From assembly GCA_947503835.1 (NCBI GenBank), contig CANNFM010000010.1, positions 62,001 to 126,000 on the forward strand: a stretch of DNA of 64,000 nt, in the 5' to 3' direction. The position numbers and the translations under genes were made by a program. Of this stretch, positions 1 through 10,800 are shown in pieces. Source of the stretch: an uncultured Aquimarina sp. (lineage in GTDB: Bacteria; Bacteroidota; Bacteroidia; Flavobacteriales; Flavobacteriaceae). The notes below the pieces were generated by a model. The model was not told where the DNA came from. It saw only the letters and a list, made by a program, of their open reading frames with translations, and did not search any database. Position 1 is the first letter of the stretch; every line of letters starts with the position of its first letter.

Positions 1-743
1 TGTATAGCGATGTTATTGAAAAATTGTTGTATTTCGACATCTTCATATTCCCTATCTAATGATTTGCAATGAAGAATTAATTCTTTTCGGATAGGTATGT
101 TATACTTTTTCATTGCCTTTATATATCCTTTATAGCGATCTTGAAAAACTTTCTTTTCTATAATGCCGCCAATAAACGCTATGTTTTTTTTACTTTTTTT
201 AATTAGAAATTCTACAGCCTTAAATGAAGCCATATCATCATCTATAAGAACATGATCAGCACCTTGAACTTCTTCTCTTATGTTATCGAATAAAACAACA
301 GGAATCCCCTTATTAATGACGCTTCGAATATGGGTAAACATTTCGGTTTCATGAGTTGGGGATAGAATGATACCATCTACTAAACCACGTTCAAAAGCAA
401 TAAGATTGTCTCTTTCAAACTCAAATGAGTTTCTCGAAGAACTAATGAGTATTTTGTAATTATGTTCACGTGCATAATCATCAATGCCTCTGCACACTTC
501 TATAAAGAAAGGCTCATCATATCTTGGGATAATAACCCCGATAATATTAGTTTTCCCCGAACTTAGACTTTTAGCAATTTGATTAGGCATATACCCCATT
601 GCTTTTGCCATTTTAAAAACTTTTTCTCTAGTACTCAATTTTACTCGAGGATTATCGTCTAAAGCTCTTGAAACTGTGGCAATAGAAATGTTGAGTTTTC
701 TGGCAATATCTTCAAGTTTTACCCTTCTTTTTTTTAGAGGCAT
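1..743 (-). CDS. LacI-family transcriptional regulator (3' end outside window)
   Basis: The gene reads leftwards from an ATG at 743 and runs off the window, so only about 247 N-terminal residues are present. The first ~60 residues are a LacI helix-turn-helix (KLEDIARKLNISIATVSRAL) followed by the hinge (MGYMPNQIAKSL), then the start of a periplasmic-binding-protein-like sensor domain (TNIIGVIIPRYDEPFF). Family members are dimeric repressors or activators that respond to a sugar. It is divergent from the GH13 glucosidase and the SusCD locus, so it is the natural regulator of that locus. A LacI-type palindrome lies ~60 bp upstream of its own start, suggesting autoregulation. Sensor specificity cannot be read from the sequence. 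The family call is secure. Confidence 0.93.
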   Translation of the reverse strand, partial: MPLKKRRVKLEDIARKLNISIATVSRALDDNPRVKLSTREKVFKMAKAMGYMPNQIAKSLSSGKTNIIGVIIPRYDEPFFIEVCRGIDDYAREHNYKILISSSRNSFEFERDNLIAFERGLVDGIILSPTHETEMFTHIRSVINKGIPVVLFDNIREEVQGADHVLIDDDMASFKAVEFLIKKSKKNIAFIGGIIEKKVFQDRYKGYIKAMKKYNIPIRKELILHCKSLDREYEDVEIQQFFNNIAI

Positions 744-795
744 TTGTATTTACGTTAAAAAATTATTATTAAAACATCATTTTTGTTAAAAATAT

Positions 796-825
796 AATAA
801 TACAAACGTTTGCATTTTTTTAAAA
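796..825. promoter_or_regulatory. Candidate LacI-type operator, copy A
   Basis: The core CAAACGTTTG (803-812) is a perfect palindrome of the type bound by LacI-family proteins. It lies in the 338-bp gap between the divergent LacI gene and the GH13 gene. The surrounding 30 bp (AATAATACAAACG, then TT, then CATTTTTTT) recur upstream of the glycerol kinase fusion at 20655-20684 with three differences. Binding by the neighbouring LacI protein is inference. Apart from this site and the inverted repeat at 991-1024, I see nothing else in the gap. Confidence 0.6.
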
Positions 826-990
826 GGGAGTATTGCTATACGGTTACGTGAATAGTTTAGTAATTTGTACTATATATAATTGATTTTTGAACAATTAATA
901 AATTACCTACTTAAAATTAATATTCTTGTTAATGTCCTCCCCAAAAGACACCTTCGTTCAAGATATTATATGATTACGCTAATTTAGGAT

Positions 991-1024
991 AAATAATGTT
1001 TAGTTATAAATATAAACATTATTT
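991..1024. promoter_or_regulatory. 12-bp inverted repeat upstream of GH13 gene
   Basis: AAATAATGTTTA (991-1002) and TAAACATTATTT (1013-1024) are perfect reverse complements separated by 10 bp. The dyad ends 57 bp before the GH13 start codon, a position that fits an operator or a leader hairpin. It is very AT-rich, so chance is possible. No regulator can be assigned. Confidence 0.4.
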
Positions 1025-1081
1025 GAAATGCAGTAAGGAGATTAAATATAAAGTTATTCTAATTTTTTAAATCTGAATTGC

Positions 1082-2755
1082 ATGGAGCTATCATGGTTCA
1101 AGAAAGGAACTATTTACCAAATCTATCCACGAAGTTTTAATGATAGTAATGGTGATGGTATCGGGGATTTGAGAGGAATTATAGAGAAACTAGATTATTT
1201 GCAAAGTCTTAATGTAGATATACTATGGTTAAGTCCAATTTTTAGTTCACCAAACGATGATAATGGATATGACATAAGTGATTATCGTGCAATCATGCCC
1301 GAATTTGGAACTATGGAGGATTTTGATGATTTGCTTCAAAAAACGCATGATAAGGGAATGCGATTGGTTTTAGATCTGGTGGCAAATCATTGTTCTGATG
1401 AGCATATGTGGTTTGAAGAAGCAAAAAAATCAAAGAACAATCCGTATAGAGATTATTTTCATTGGAGTAAACCTTCAGCAGATGGAGGACCTCCAAATAA
1501 CTGGAAATCCTTTTTTGGAGGAAGTGCATGGGAATATGACTCGGTATCCGGAGAGTATTATTTGCATCTTTTTACAAGAAAACAACCAGATCTTAATTGG
1601 AAGAACCCTAAGGTAAGAGAAGAAATGTACGATGCCATGAGGTTTTGGCTAGATAAAGGTGTTGATGGTTTTAGAATGGATGTTATTCCTCTAATTTCAA
1701 AACAAAATGGATATCCGGATGCTCCCGATGTTGGATTTAGAAAAATCATCGAAGATGTATATGCTAATGGGCCTAGGCTACATGAATATTTAAAAGAGAT
1801 GAACGAAAAGGTGATTAGTCATTATGATGCATTTTCTCTGGCAGAAGGAGTAGGGATTAATCATGAAAATGCAAACTTATATATCGATTATGATCGCAAA
1901 GAGCTCGACATGTTATATCATTTTGATATTCTAGAATGTGTTATTGTTAACGGAAAATTTGAAGAATCTTCGCCTTTTGATTTAATAAACCTAAAACAAA
2001 TATATAAAAGATGGAGAGACGCAGTACATGAAAAAGGATGGTTGGCCAATGCAATGGGTAATCACGACTTTGCTCGAATGGTGTCTAGATTTGGAGATGA
2101 TAAAGAGTATTGGTCAGCATCAGCAAAGATGTTACTCATTATGCAAGCAACTCAAAATGGGACATTAAATATTTATCAAGGAGATGAAATAGGGATGACC
2201 AATATAATTCTTGAATCTGTTGATGAAGTGAATGATGTACAATCTTTAAATTTTTATAACGAAAATTTAGAAACGAAACGATATTCTAATGAGTCGGCGC
2301 TAGAAATGATCAATAAAGAAGGTAGAGATAATGCTAGAACTCCTATACAATGGAATGATGAGGTAAATGGAGGCTTTTCTAAAGCTAATCCTTGGTTAAA
2401 AGTAAACCCAAATTATAAAGAAATTAATGTAGCAAAACAGGATAATGATTCGAATTCTATATTAAATTTTTATAGAAATCTGCTAAAAATAAGAAAGCAA
2501 AACGATGTTTTTGTGTATGGAGATTTTGAAGAATTAGAATTTAATAATTCAAGTCTATATGTATATAAAAAAGTGCTTAGTGACGAAGAAATTATCGTAT
2601 TGCTAAATTTTAAAAACGTGAAGGAAAAGGTCGATGTTTCTGAAAAAATTAGCAAAACAAAAATATTGATAAATAACTACGATGGTCTGGATATAGATGG
2701 AAAATATGTTCATCTTAAACCGTATCAAGGTGTTATTCTAAAATTAGAGAAATAG
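1082..2755 (+). CDS. GH13 alpha-glucosidase (oligo-1,6-glucosidase-like)
   Basis: A 557-residue glycoside hydrolase of family 13 that hydrolyses alpha-glucosidic bonds by a retaining mechanism. Visible landmarks are YQIYPRSFNDSNGDGIGDL (12-30), the VANH region (100-103), the nucleophile D200 in GFRMDV, the acid/base E255 in LAEGVG, and D329 in GNHDF. The length fits oligo-1,6-glucosidases, trehalose-6-phosphate hydrolases and related GH13_31-like enzymes. No signal peptide or lipobox is present, so it should act in the cytoplasm on an imported glycoside. It stands between LacI and SusC in the same direction as SusCD. The exact substrate is open: isomaltose, trehalose or sucrose derivatives and glucosylglycerol-like compounds are all possible. 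Confidence 0.88.
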   Translation: MELSWFKKGTIYQIYPRSFNDSNGDGIGDLRGIIEKLDYLQSLNVDILWLSPIFSSPNDDNGYDISDYRAIMPEFGTMEDFDDLLQKTHDKGMRLVLDLVANHCSDEHMWFEEAKKSKNNPYRDYFHWSKPSADGGPPNNWKSFFGGSAWEYDSVSGEYYLHLFTRKQPDLNWKNPKVREEMYDAMRFWLDKGVDGFRMDVIPLISKQNGYPDAPDVGFRKIIEDVYANGPRLHEYLKEMNEKVISHYDAFSLAEGVGINHENANLYIDYDRKELDMLYHFDILECVIVNGKFEESSPFDLINLKQIYKRWRDAVHEKGWLANAMGNHDFARMVSRFGDDKEYWSASAKMLLIMQATQNGTLNIYQGDEIGMTNIILESVDEVNDVQSLNFYNENLETKRYSNESALEMINKEGRDNARTPIQWNDEVNGGFSKANPWLKVNPNYKEINVAKQDNDSNSILNFYRNLLKIRKQNDVFVYGDFEELEFNNSSLYVYKKVLSDEEIIVLLNFKNVKEKVDVSEKISKTKILINNYDGLDIDGKYVHLKPYQGVILKLEK

Positions 2756-2844
2756 AAATAAGTAACAAATATGAATACAGTAGAAAGTGAAGATAGTTTT
2801 TGTTTGTTAGCAGAGGAGTTTTTGTGATAAAAACTTCCCTAAGG

Positions 2845-2954
2845 TGTAACAGTTGGGGCATCTATTTTTTTTGTAACTTTTTGTTTTGAAATATTGGTTT
2901 ATAGTTACAGAATTAGTCGGATGTGGTAAAAGACGTAGATGCTCCATTGTTACA
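2845..2954. repeat. Nested inverted repeat / structured leader before susC
   Basis: An outer pair of arms, GTAACAGTTGGGGCATCTA (2846-2864) and TAGATGCTCCATTGTTAC (2936-2953), match as reverse complements with one mismatch and one gap. Inside lies a second perfect pair, TGTAACT (2872-2878) and AGTTACA (2903-2909). The word GTAAC/GTTAC therefore occurs four times in dyad arrangement, and once more at 2762. The structure sits 86 bp before the SusC start. It could be a folded mRNA leader, a paired operator, or a miniature element with terminal inverted repeats. No gene was found in this 284-bp gap. Confidence 0.5.
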
Positions 2955-3039
2955 AACAGAAAACAGAGTGCTCTTTTTATTGAAAAATAATAATAAAACA
3001 TAAACAACAAACATTCACATTAAAATCAAACACTATATT

Positions 3040-6000
3040 ATGAAATGTATAATACTTAAAAAAGTCATATTCTTACTGGTATTTTTATCAGGGAGTATGA
3101 TGTTTGCCCAGATTTCGGTTTCGGGGGTGATTTCAGACACCGGGGGGCCAATTCCAGGAGTAAATGTTCTTGTAAGGGGAACAAGTAATGGAGCAGTTTC
3201 AGACTTTGACGGAAACTATACGCTCGATAACGTAGCCGAAGACGCCATTTTAGTATTTAGTTTTGTTGGCTTCAAGGCTCAAGAAATTCCGGTAGGAGGA
3301 CAAACTACCATAAATGTAACGATGCAGGAAGATGCTGCAGAGTTAGAAGCGGTGGTAGTGATCGGGTACGGGACACAGTCTGTTAAGGATGCTACAGGTG
3401 CCGTTGCAGTGGTAAGTACAGAAGACTTTAACCAAGGTGTAATTGCATCTCCCGAAGAATTGATCCAAGGTAAAACAGCAGGGGTACAAATTACTCAGGC
3501 TAGTGGTGAACCTGGTGCAGGTGTTGCTCTAAGAATTAGAGGTACTAGTTCTGTGCGATCCAATAACAACCCGTTATTTGTAGTCGATGGAATACCGTTG
3601 GCAGGTGATGATACTGCTGCAGGAGGTGCTGATATAGGTGCAGGGTCCAGCTCTGCCAGAAATCCTTTAAACTTTATTAATCCTAATGATATAGAAAGTG
3701 TGAGTATCTTAAAAGATGCCTCGGCCACAGCAATTTATGGATCTAGAGGAGCAAATGGAGTGGTAATTATTACAACAAAAAGTGGTAGAGGTTCTGGTAA
3801 AGGGGTATTCGAATTTTCTTCAACGCTTAGTATTGCTAAACCGGCAGAAGAGTTTGATTTATTGAATAGAACTCAATATTTATCTGCTGTAGATAGTTTT
3901 GGAGGCGATGTAGATGGGCAAGATTTTGGTAGTGATACAGATTGGCAAGATGTGATTACCAGAAAAGCAGCATCACAACAACAAAACTTATCCTATGCTA
4001 AGAGTTATGGGGGCGGTAATCTTAGAGCATCATTTGGGTACGGAAAACAATTTGGTGTTGTAGAAAAAAGTTCCTTAGAAAGGATAACTGGGAGAATCAA
4101 TGCAACGCATCGTTTTTTTGACGAGAAATTGAAATTAAACCTTCAGGGAACAATTTCAAGAGTAAATGATGAAGCTCCTCCAATTGGTGATAATGCAGGA
4201 TTTCAAGGAGATTTATTAGGAGCTGCATATTCTGCAAATCCAACGTGGCCTTCTAATGCTAATTTTGAACCAGGAGGTGCTAATATTACTCCTTCAGCAT
4301 TATTAGCATTTAGTCAGAGCACAACCAATACAAATCGTGTTTTATTAAATGGATCTGCAGAATATACCATAATTGAAGGGCTAAAAGCAAAAGTAAATCT
4401 TGGTTATGATGATTCAGAATCTTTTAGAGGATCAGCAATTTCTGGGGATATTACAGGACTTAATAACGGAACACCTGGTAATGGTAGAGGGACATATAAT
4501 GAAGTTGAAGTTACCAATCGGTTACTAGACTTTACAGTAAATTATGAGAAGGAATTTGAGAACTCTAATTTTTCTGTACTTGTAGGGTACTCATTTCAGG
4601 ATTTTGCAAGACAAGGAAGAAATGTTAGTGGTTTTGGATTTACAACAACAGATCTGAATCAAATGGTATCCGCTCTTGAAACTTCTGCAGATAGGATAGA
4701 AGCTGCAATATCAGGTCCCTTTCAGCAATATGCAGTCTCAGATCAATTAATTGACGGTGGTGATCCTTTTGCAGGTGCTGTAGTGAATAGAATTGTACCA
4801 GAATTATCTCGTGCAGAGAGTTTTATTGCGCCTACAAATATTGCTGTACGTACGATATTTACAGATACTTTTGATTTTACAGATGAGTTACAATCCTATT
4901 TTTTGAGAGCAAACTATTCTCTGTATGATAAATATTTATTTACAGCTACCGTTAGAGCAGATGGTTCCTCTAGATTTGGATCAAATAATGAGTATGGTTA
5001 TTTCCCGTCGGGTGCAGTTGCCTGGAAATTAGATCAAGAAGATTTTATTCCGGAAACATTTTCAACGTTAAAAGTTAGAGTTGGTTTTGGTATTACCGGT
5101 AATCAAGATGGTCTTGGTTTTGGGAATTTTGTAACCAGAGAACGATTTGACTCTTTAGATGGAAATGGAGATCCAATATCTATTGGTAATGGTGGTGAAA
5201 TTAATATTCCCGGAAGCTCGCAAGTATCTTTTGCGAATAATGATCTTAAGTGGGAGGAAACTAGTCAAATAAATGTGGGTATTGATTTTGGTTTTATAGG
5301 AGATCGTCTTAGTGGTAGTTTGGATCTATATAGAAAAGATACGCAGGATTTGTTATTAAGAGTACAATCTGCACAACCAGCTCCTCAACCCTTTACATTT
5401 ACAAATGTTGATGGTAATGTAATAAACGAAGGGGTCGAGTTTGCTATTAATTATGATATTATTCAGCAAGAAGAGGTAAACTGGAATGTTGGGTTTAATA
5501 TTGCATACAATAAAAATGAATTACAAAATTTTGAAGGGCAGATTCCTGCAGGTCAAATATTCGGTCAAGGATTGTCTCGAGCATTTTCGCAAATTTTAGT
5601 CAATGATCAACCCTTGTTTTCTTATTTCTTACGGGAGTTTGGAGGGTTTGATGCAGACGGACAATCTATTTATCCTAATGGGGATATTCAGGAATTAGTA
5701 GGCAAAAGTGCATTACCAGATATTAATATAGGGCTTTCAACAAGTGCTACATATAAAAATTGGGATTTATCAGTATTCTTAGCGGGTCAATTTGGCCATT
5801 ATATTTATAATAATACTGCAAATGCATTTTTTACTGCAGGTAGTATTGGCGGTGGACGAAATGTAACAACCGATGTAATTGGTAATGGCGAATCTCAGGC
5901 TAATGCTCCTGATGTATCGACTCGTTTTTTAGAAAGTGGAGACTTTTTGCGATTACAGAATGCGACCCTAGGATACAATGTACCTCTTAAAGGAGATGGT

Positions 6001-6189
6001 GTATTTAAATCGCTAAGATTGTATGTAAATGGACAAAACTTATTTGTAATTACCGACTATAGTGGTTTAGATCCAGAGGTGAGTGTAAGTCCTACAAACT
6101 CACTTAATAATTTACCGACAGCAGGAATAGACTACACAGCCTTTCCTAGACCTAGAACGTATACGTTTGGATTAAATGCTAAATTTTAA
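3040..6189 (+). CDS. SusC/RagA-family TonB-dependent outer-membrane transporter
   Basis: A 1,049-residue outer-membrane channel that, with SusD, imports oligomeric or bulky nutrients using TonB energy. A Sec signal peptide ends near FAQISV (residue ~25). A carboxypeptidase-regulatory-like beta-sandwich follows (GVNVLVRGTSNGAVSDFDG), then a plug domain with VIGYGTQSVKDATGAV (~107-122) and IRGTSS...PLFVVDGIPL, then the beta-barrel ending in the aromatic strand RTYTFGLNAKF. No extra STN signalling domain is seen, so control by an anti-sigma factor is unlikely. It is followed after 10 bp by susD, the classic pair. Substrate cannot be read from sequence; the context points to an alpha-glucoside. 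Confidence 0.95.
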   Translation: MKCIILKKVIFLLVFLSGSMMFAQISVSGVISDTGGPIPGVNVLVRGTSNGAVSDFDGNYTLDNVAEDAILVFSFVGFKAQEIPVGGQTTINVTMQEDAAELEAVVVIGYGTQSVKDATGAVAVVSTEDFNQGVIASPEELIQGKTAGVQITQASGEPGAGVALRIRGTSSVRSNNNPLFVVDGIPLAGDDTAAGGADIGAGSSSARNPLNFINPNDIESVSILKDASATAIYGSRGANGVVIITTKSGRGSGKGVFEFSSTLSIAKPAEEFDLLNRTQYLSAVDSFGGDVDGQDFGSDTDWQDVITRKAASQQQNLSYAKSYGGGNLRASFGYGKQFGVVEKSSLERITGRINATHRFFDEKLKLNLQGTISRVNDEAPPIGDNAGFQGDLLGAAYSANPTWPSNANFEPGGANITPSALLAFSQSTTNTNRVLLNGSAEYTIIEGLKAKVNLGYDDSESFRGSAISGDITGLNNGTPGNGRGTYNEVEVTNRLLDFTVNYEKEFENSNFSVLVGYSFQDFARQGRNVSGFGFTTTDLNQMVSALETSADRIEAAISGPFQQYAVSDQLIDGGDPFAGAVVNRIVPELSRAESFIAPTNIAVRTIFTDTFDFTDELQSYFLRANYSLYDKYLFTATVRADGSSRFGSNNEYGYFPSGAVAWKLDQEDFIPETFSTLKVRVGFGITGNQDGLGFGNFVTRERFDSLDGNGDPISIGNGGEINIPGSSQVSFANNDLKWEETSQINVGIDFGFIGDRLSGSLDLYRKDTQDLLLRVQSAQPAPQPFTFTNVDGNVINEGVEFAINYDIIQQEEVNWNVGFNIAYNKNELQNFEGQIPAGQIFGQGLSRAFSQILVNDQPLFSYFLREFGGFDADGQSIYPNGDIQELVGKSALPDINIGLSTSATYKNWDLSVFLAGQFGHYIYNNTANAFFTAGSIGGGRNVTTDVIGNGESQANAPDVSTRFLESGDFLRLQNATLGYNVPLKGDGVFKSLRLYVNGQNLFVITDYSGLDPEVSVSPTNSLNNLPTAGIDYTAFPRPRTYTFGLNAKF

Positions 6190-6199
6190 AAAAAAGATT

Positions 6200-7735
6200 A
6201 TGAAAAAAGAGCTATTAAAATCGTTTCTGTTAGGAATATTATCAATTGTATTGGTAGTTTCTTGTACAGATTTAGAAATTGAAGAATCAGATTCTCAAAT
6301 TTCTGAATCAGAAACCGAGTTTACAGGAGTTAGTGATGTAGAATCTTCACTAAATGGGTTGTATGGATCGCTTAGAAGCATTGTAGAAACTCAAGAAGAT
6401 TTATATGCACTAAATGAAGTTACAACTGATGAACTTTTAGTACCAACCAGAGGTACAGATTGGGGAGATAATGGAACATGGAGACAGCTACATGCGCATA
6501 CTTGGAGTTCTATACATCCTTATGTTTTAAACAGCTGGAATAGCCTTAATAGGTTAGTGTTTAACGCTACATTAATTATAGCAGATCCCAAAGGTGAAGC
6601 AACTGCACAACAAATTGCTGAGGCAAAATTTATAAGGGCATATAGTATGTTTTGGGTGATGGATATGTATGGAGTGGCACCGTTTAGAAACGCAAATGAT
6701 GGACCAGATGTTAATCCTATGGTAATGTCACGCGCCGAGGCATTTGATTTTATAATCACAGACCTTAATGATGCCTTAACCGCACTTCCGGCTGCGGGTC
6801 CTGGTGCCGAAACTTCTACCGCCTCCCAAGCAGCGGCAAATCATCTTTTGGCAAAGTTATATTTAAATAAGCATATCTATGTTGGTGGATCACCACAAGC
6901 AGCAGACATGACCAAGGTGGTCGAGTTTGTCGATGCAGTGGCTGCAGGTGGTTTTGGATTGGAAACAGGGTATTTTAATATTTTCACATCAAATGTGGAT
7001 AATGAAACCATATTTTTCACAACATCAAGTGTTGGTAATAGAATGTGGAACACATTGCATTATAATCAAAATGCACCAGAGAATAATGGTGGTGGTTGGA
7101 ATGGATTTTCTACTCTGGCAGAGTTTTATGATCTTTTTGAAGGAGATCCTAATATAAATGTTCCGGGAAGTGGCCAAGAAGAACGAAGAGGTTTTGTGCC
7201 AACCGATGGATCAAATCTCGGAATTGGTTTTGGATTCTTAATCGGACAACAGTATGATGAGACAGGAACACCTTTAAATGACAGACCAGGAAATCCTTTA
7301 GTGTTTACAAAAGATTTTCCGGGACTTGTAGGTAATAATGAACGTACAGGTGTTAGAGTAATAAAATATCACCCGGTAAATGGAGAATTTGCAGGACATG
7401 AAATCGTTTTCCGTTATGCTGATGCACATTTGATGAAGGCAGAAGCAATTCTTAGAGGCGGTACCTCTGGAGAGGACGCGTTAACTTTGGTAAATGAACT
7501 TAGAATGATTAGAAATGCTACTCCTCTTGGTGCATTATCAGAGCAAGATATGTTAGATGAAAGAGGTAGAGAGTTATATGGTGAATTTTGGAGGCGTAAT
7601 GACCAGATTCGTTTTGGTAAATTTGCCGAAACCTGGGGACTAAAAGATAGTACAGATGACTTTAGAGTATTATTTCCAATTCCTGAAACAGCATTATTGT
7701 CAAACCCTAATTTAACTCAAAATCCTGGTTATTAA
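6200..7735 (+). CDS. SusD/RagB-family surface nutrient-binding lipoprotein
   Basis: A 511-residue SusD-like lipoprotein that caps the SusC barrel and binds the ligand on the cell surface. I chose the ATG at 6200 because it gives a clean lipoprotein signal, with lipobox VVSC at Cys22, 10 bp after the SusC stop; the open frame begins earlier at 6176 inside susC. SusD landmarks are EAKFIRAYSMFWVMDMYG in the TPR-like half and DERGRELYGEFWRRNDQIR near the C-terminus, ending in NPGY. It is co-transcribed with susC. A strong hairpin follows its stop. Confidence 0.94.
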   Translation: MKKELLKSFLLGILSIVLVVSCTDLEIEESDSQISESETEFTGVSDVESSLNGLYGSLRSIVETQEDLYALNEVTTDELLVPTRGTDWGDNGTWRQLHAHTWSSIHPYVLNSWNSLNRLVFNATLIIADPKGEATAQQIAEAKFIRAYSMFWVMDMYGVAPFRNANDGPDVNPMVMSRAEAFDFIITDLNDALTALPAAGPGAETSTASQAAANHLLAKLYLNKHIYVGGSPQAADMTKVVEFVDAVAAGGFGLETGYFNIFTSNVDNETIFFTTSSVGNRMWNTLHYNQNAPENNGGGWNGFSTLAEFYDLFEGDPNINVPGSGQEERRGFVPTDGSNLGIGFGFLIGQQYDETGTPLNDRPGNPLVFTKDFPGLVGNNERTGVRVIKYHPVNGEFAGHEIVFRYADAHLMKAEAILRGGTSGEDALTLVNELRMIRNATPLGALSEQDMLDERGRELYGEFWRRNDQIRFGKFAETWGLKDSTDDFRVLFPIPETALLSNPNLTQNPGY

Positions 7736-7762
7736 TATATAACCAAATTAAAGTGTTAGAGC

Positions 7763-7789
7763 AGAGCCCTTCTATTTTTGAAGGGCTCT
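7763..7789 (+). terminator. Hairpin after susD (no U-tract)
   Basis: AGAGCCCTTC (7763-7772) and GAAGGGCTCT (7780-7789) form a perfect 10-bp stem with a 7-nt loop. No T-run follows, so it may act as a leaky terminator or a 3' stabiliser for the susCD message rather than a full stop before the downstream lipoprotein genes. The second SusD gene of the window is followed by a comparable hairpin at 52578-52607. Confidence 0.6.
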
Positions 7790-7836
7790 ATTAATTGAAT
7801 TTTCATAATACTATCTTTAAGAAAAATATAAATTGA

Positions 7837-10800
7837 GTGAGAACAGATTGCAGATATATAGGTATTTGTATACTAATTTTGATGCTTTCTATTTCTTGTA
7901 AAAAGGAAAAAAGATTAAACCTCTTTGTTCTAGCATCGGCAAGTCACACAGGAGTCTCATTTACCAATGAATTAAAAGACACTCCACAACTTAATATTCT
8001 TAGATACCTCTATTATTATAATGGAGCAGGAGTAGCTGTTGGGGATTTTAATAATGATCGGTTTGAAGATTTATATTTTATTTCTAATCAAGGCGAAAAT
8101 CAATTATATATAAACCAAAAAAATCTTCAATTTAAAGAGGTAACACCAGAGGTGCTAAAGGATAAAAAAGGCTGGTCTACAGGAGTAACCATCGTCGATA
8201 TTAATAATGACGGATTGCAAGATATTTATGTGTGTAAAGTTTCTAATTATAGAGGAATAAAGGGAAAGAATAAACTTTTTGTAAATCAAGGAACAGATAA
8301 AAAAGGCATTCCTAAGTTTATAGAAAATGCAGCAGCGTATCACTTAGATATTTCAAGTTTTTCTACACAAGCCAGTTTTTTTGACTACGATCTTGATGGG
8401 GATTTAGATATGTATTTATTAAACCATTCGGTACATCCTAATAGAACCTATGGCAGAGGGTCTAAACGAAATCAAATAGACTCACTTTCTGGGGATCGCT
8501 TATATCGCAATGATCATGGTACATATAAAAATGTTTCTACAGAAGCAGGGATTTTTCAGGGAGCAATAGGATATGGATTAGGAATCGCAACAAGCGATGT
8601 TAATAATGATGGGTATCCAGATATTTATATAGGGAATGATTTTTTCGAAAACGATTATTTATATAGTAATCAAAAAGATGGGACGTTCAAAGAATTAATT
8701 ACGAAGAATCAAAAACATATTCAGCACACATCGCATTTTTCTATGGGTGTAGATATTGCCGATCTTAATAACGATGGTCTTTCTGATATTGTATCACTGG
8801 ATATGCTTCCAGAAGATCTAACTACGTATAAATCCTCGGGAACAGAATTTGGTTTTTCAATTTATAATCAATATCTAAAAAACGGATACCAACCACAGTA
8901 TATGCAAAATGCATTGCAACTTAATCGAGGCAATGCAGATTTTAGTGAGATAGCATTTTATTCAGGAATTGCGGCAACAGAATGGAGCTGGGCACCACTT
9001 ATAGCAGATTATGACAATGATGGATATAAGGATATTTTTATCTCAAATGGGATTAAAGGAGCTACCAACGATATGGATTTTATAAGTTTCATTGCCAACG
9101 ATAATATTCAAAAACGAATAGATCAAGGTATGACAAAAGAAGATCTGGCATTGATCAATGAATTACCGAGTAAAAAGACTGAGAATTATTTCTATCGAAA
9201 TAAAGGAGATTTAACTTTTGAAAATGTATCCAATACTTGGCTAGATAATGTAGCTTCTTATAGTAATGGTGCGGTATATGCAGATTTAGATAATGATGGA
9301 GACTTGGATATTATAACCAATAACATTAATGAAAACGCTTTTATATATGAAAACAAATCAGATCAACAGGCAGTTCATAATAATTATTTGCAACTAAAAT
9401 TAAAAGGAAGTAAAGATAATCGCAATGCAATCGGTACTAAAGTATCGGTGTATACTCAAAAGAATATACAAGTATCTGAGGTTTTTACGACCAGAGGATA
9501 TTTATCGTCGGTTTCTCCAATTGTACATTTTGGATTAAGGAACGAAACTAAAATTGACTCCATAAAAATTCATTGGGCAGATGGATTTACATCTGTTCAA
9601 AAGAATGTAAAAGCCAATCAGTTGATCTATATTGAAAGAGATAAAGAAGCAACCTATGTAAAAACTAAAGAAGAACATTCAACTCTATTAATAAACGATA
9701 ATATTGGTGTAAAGTTTAAACATCAAGATTTTGAAACCAAAGATTTTAATACCGAACCTTTGGCTCCCTATGCTAATTCTAATGAAGGGCCTCATTTAAC
9801 GGTTATAGATATAAATAAAGACGGATTAGACGATATTTTTATACCTGGAGGGAGGTTTAAAACAGGAACAATGTTTTTACAACAAGTTGACGGTAGTTTT
9901 GCTACTAGTAAGCAACAGGGCTTGGAGCTGGATAAACGTTTTGAGGATGTCGATCAAAGTTTTTTTGATGTAGATGGTGATGGTGATATAGATGTACTTA
10001 CTGTATATGGTGGAAATGAAAGCTACTCAGACTATCAAAGTACTCCAGGGGTATTTATTAATGAAAAAGGGGTTTTTGTGAAAAAGCAAGGTGCTTTTCC
10101 CGATATTGTTATGAATGCGTCTACTGTGAAAATATCAGATATAGATCATGACGGAGATGTAGATGTTTTTATTGGTAGTAATGGTAAGGCCGGTAAATAC
10201 GGGATCATACCAAAGAACTATCTTTTCAAAAATAATGGAGACGGCGTATTTGAAGAAATTACCTTAAGTGCAGCACAAGAATTATATACTATGGGTACTA
10301 TATATGATGCTAAATTTATTGATGTAAATAATGATACGTTTGATGACTTAATTTTAGCAGGGCATTATATGCCTATTACAATAATGATTAATGATGGTAA
10401 GGGGTGTTTTAAAAAGCAACATAATTCTTCGTTAAACAGCACTAATGGTTGGTGGAATTGTATAGAAGTTAGTGATATGGATAATGATGGTGATCTGGAT
10501 ATTATTGCAGGTAATTGGGGGTTAAATAGTAGGTTAATCGCTTCAGAACAAGAACCTATACGATTATACCTCAATGATTTTGATGATAATGGCAAAATTG
10601 ATCCTATTGTAACGTATTTTTATAAAGGAAAAGAAACTCCTATAGCAACCAAAGATGAGTTAGTAAAACAAATTCCTCAATTAAATAAAAAATACTTGTC
10701 TTACACTTCCTTTGCCAGAGCCGATTTTCAGGATTACTTTTCAACATCAAAAATTAATCAAGCAGAAAAAAAAGAAGTCTATACATTAAGCACTATGTAT

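Noticed and set aside
6176..6199. Earlier start of SusD inside susC
   Set aside because: The ATG at 6200 gives a normal lipoprotein signal; the earlier codon only re-reads the end of susC.
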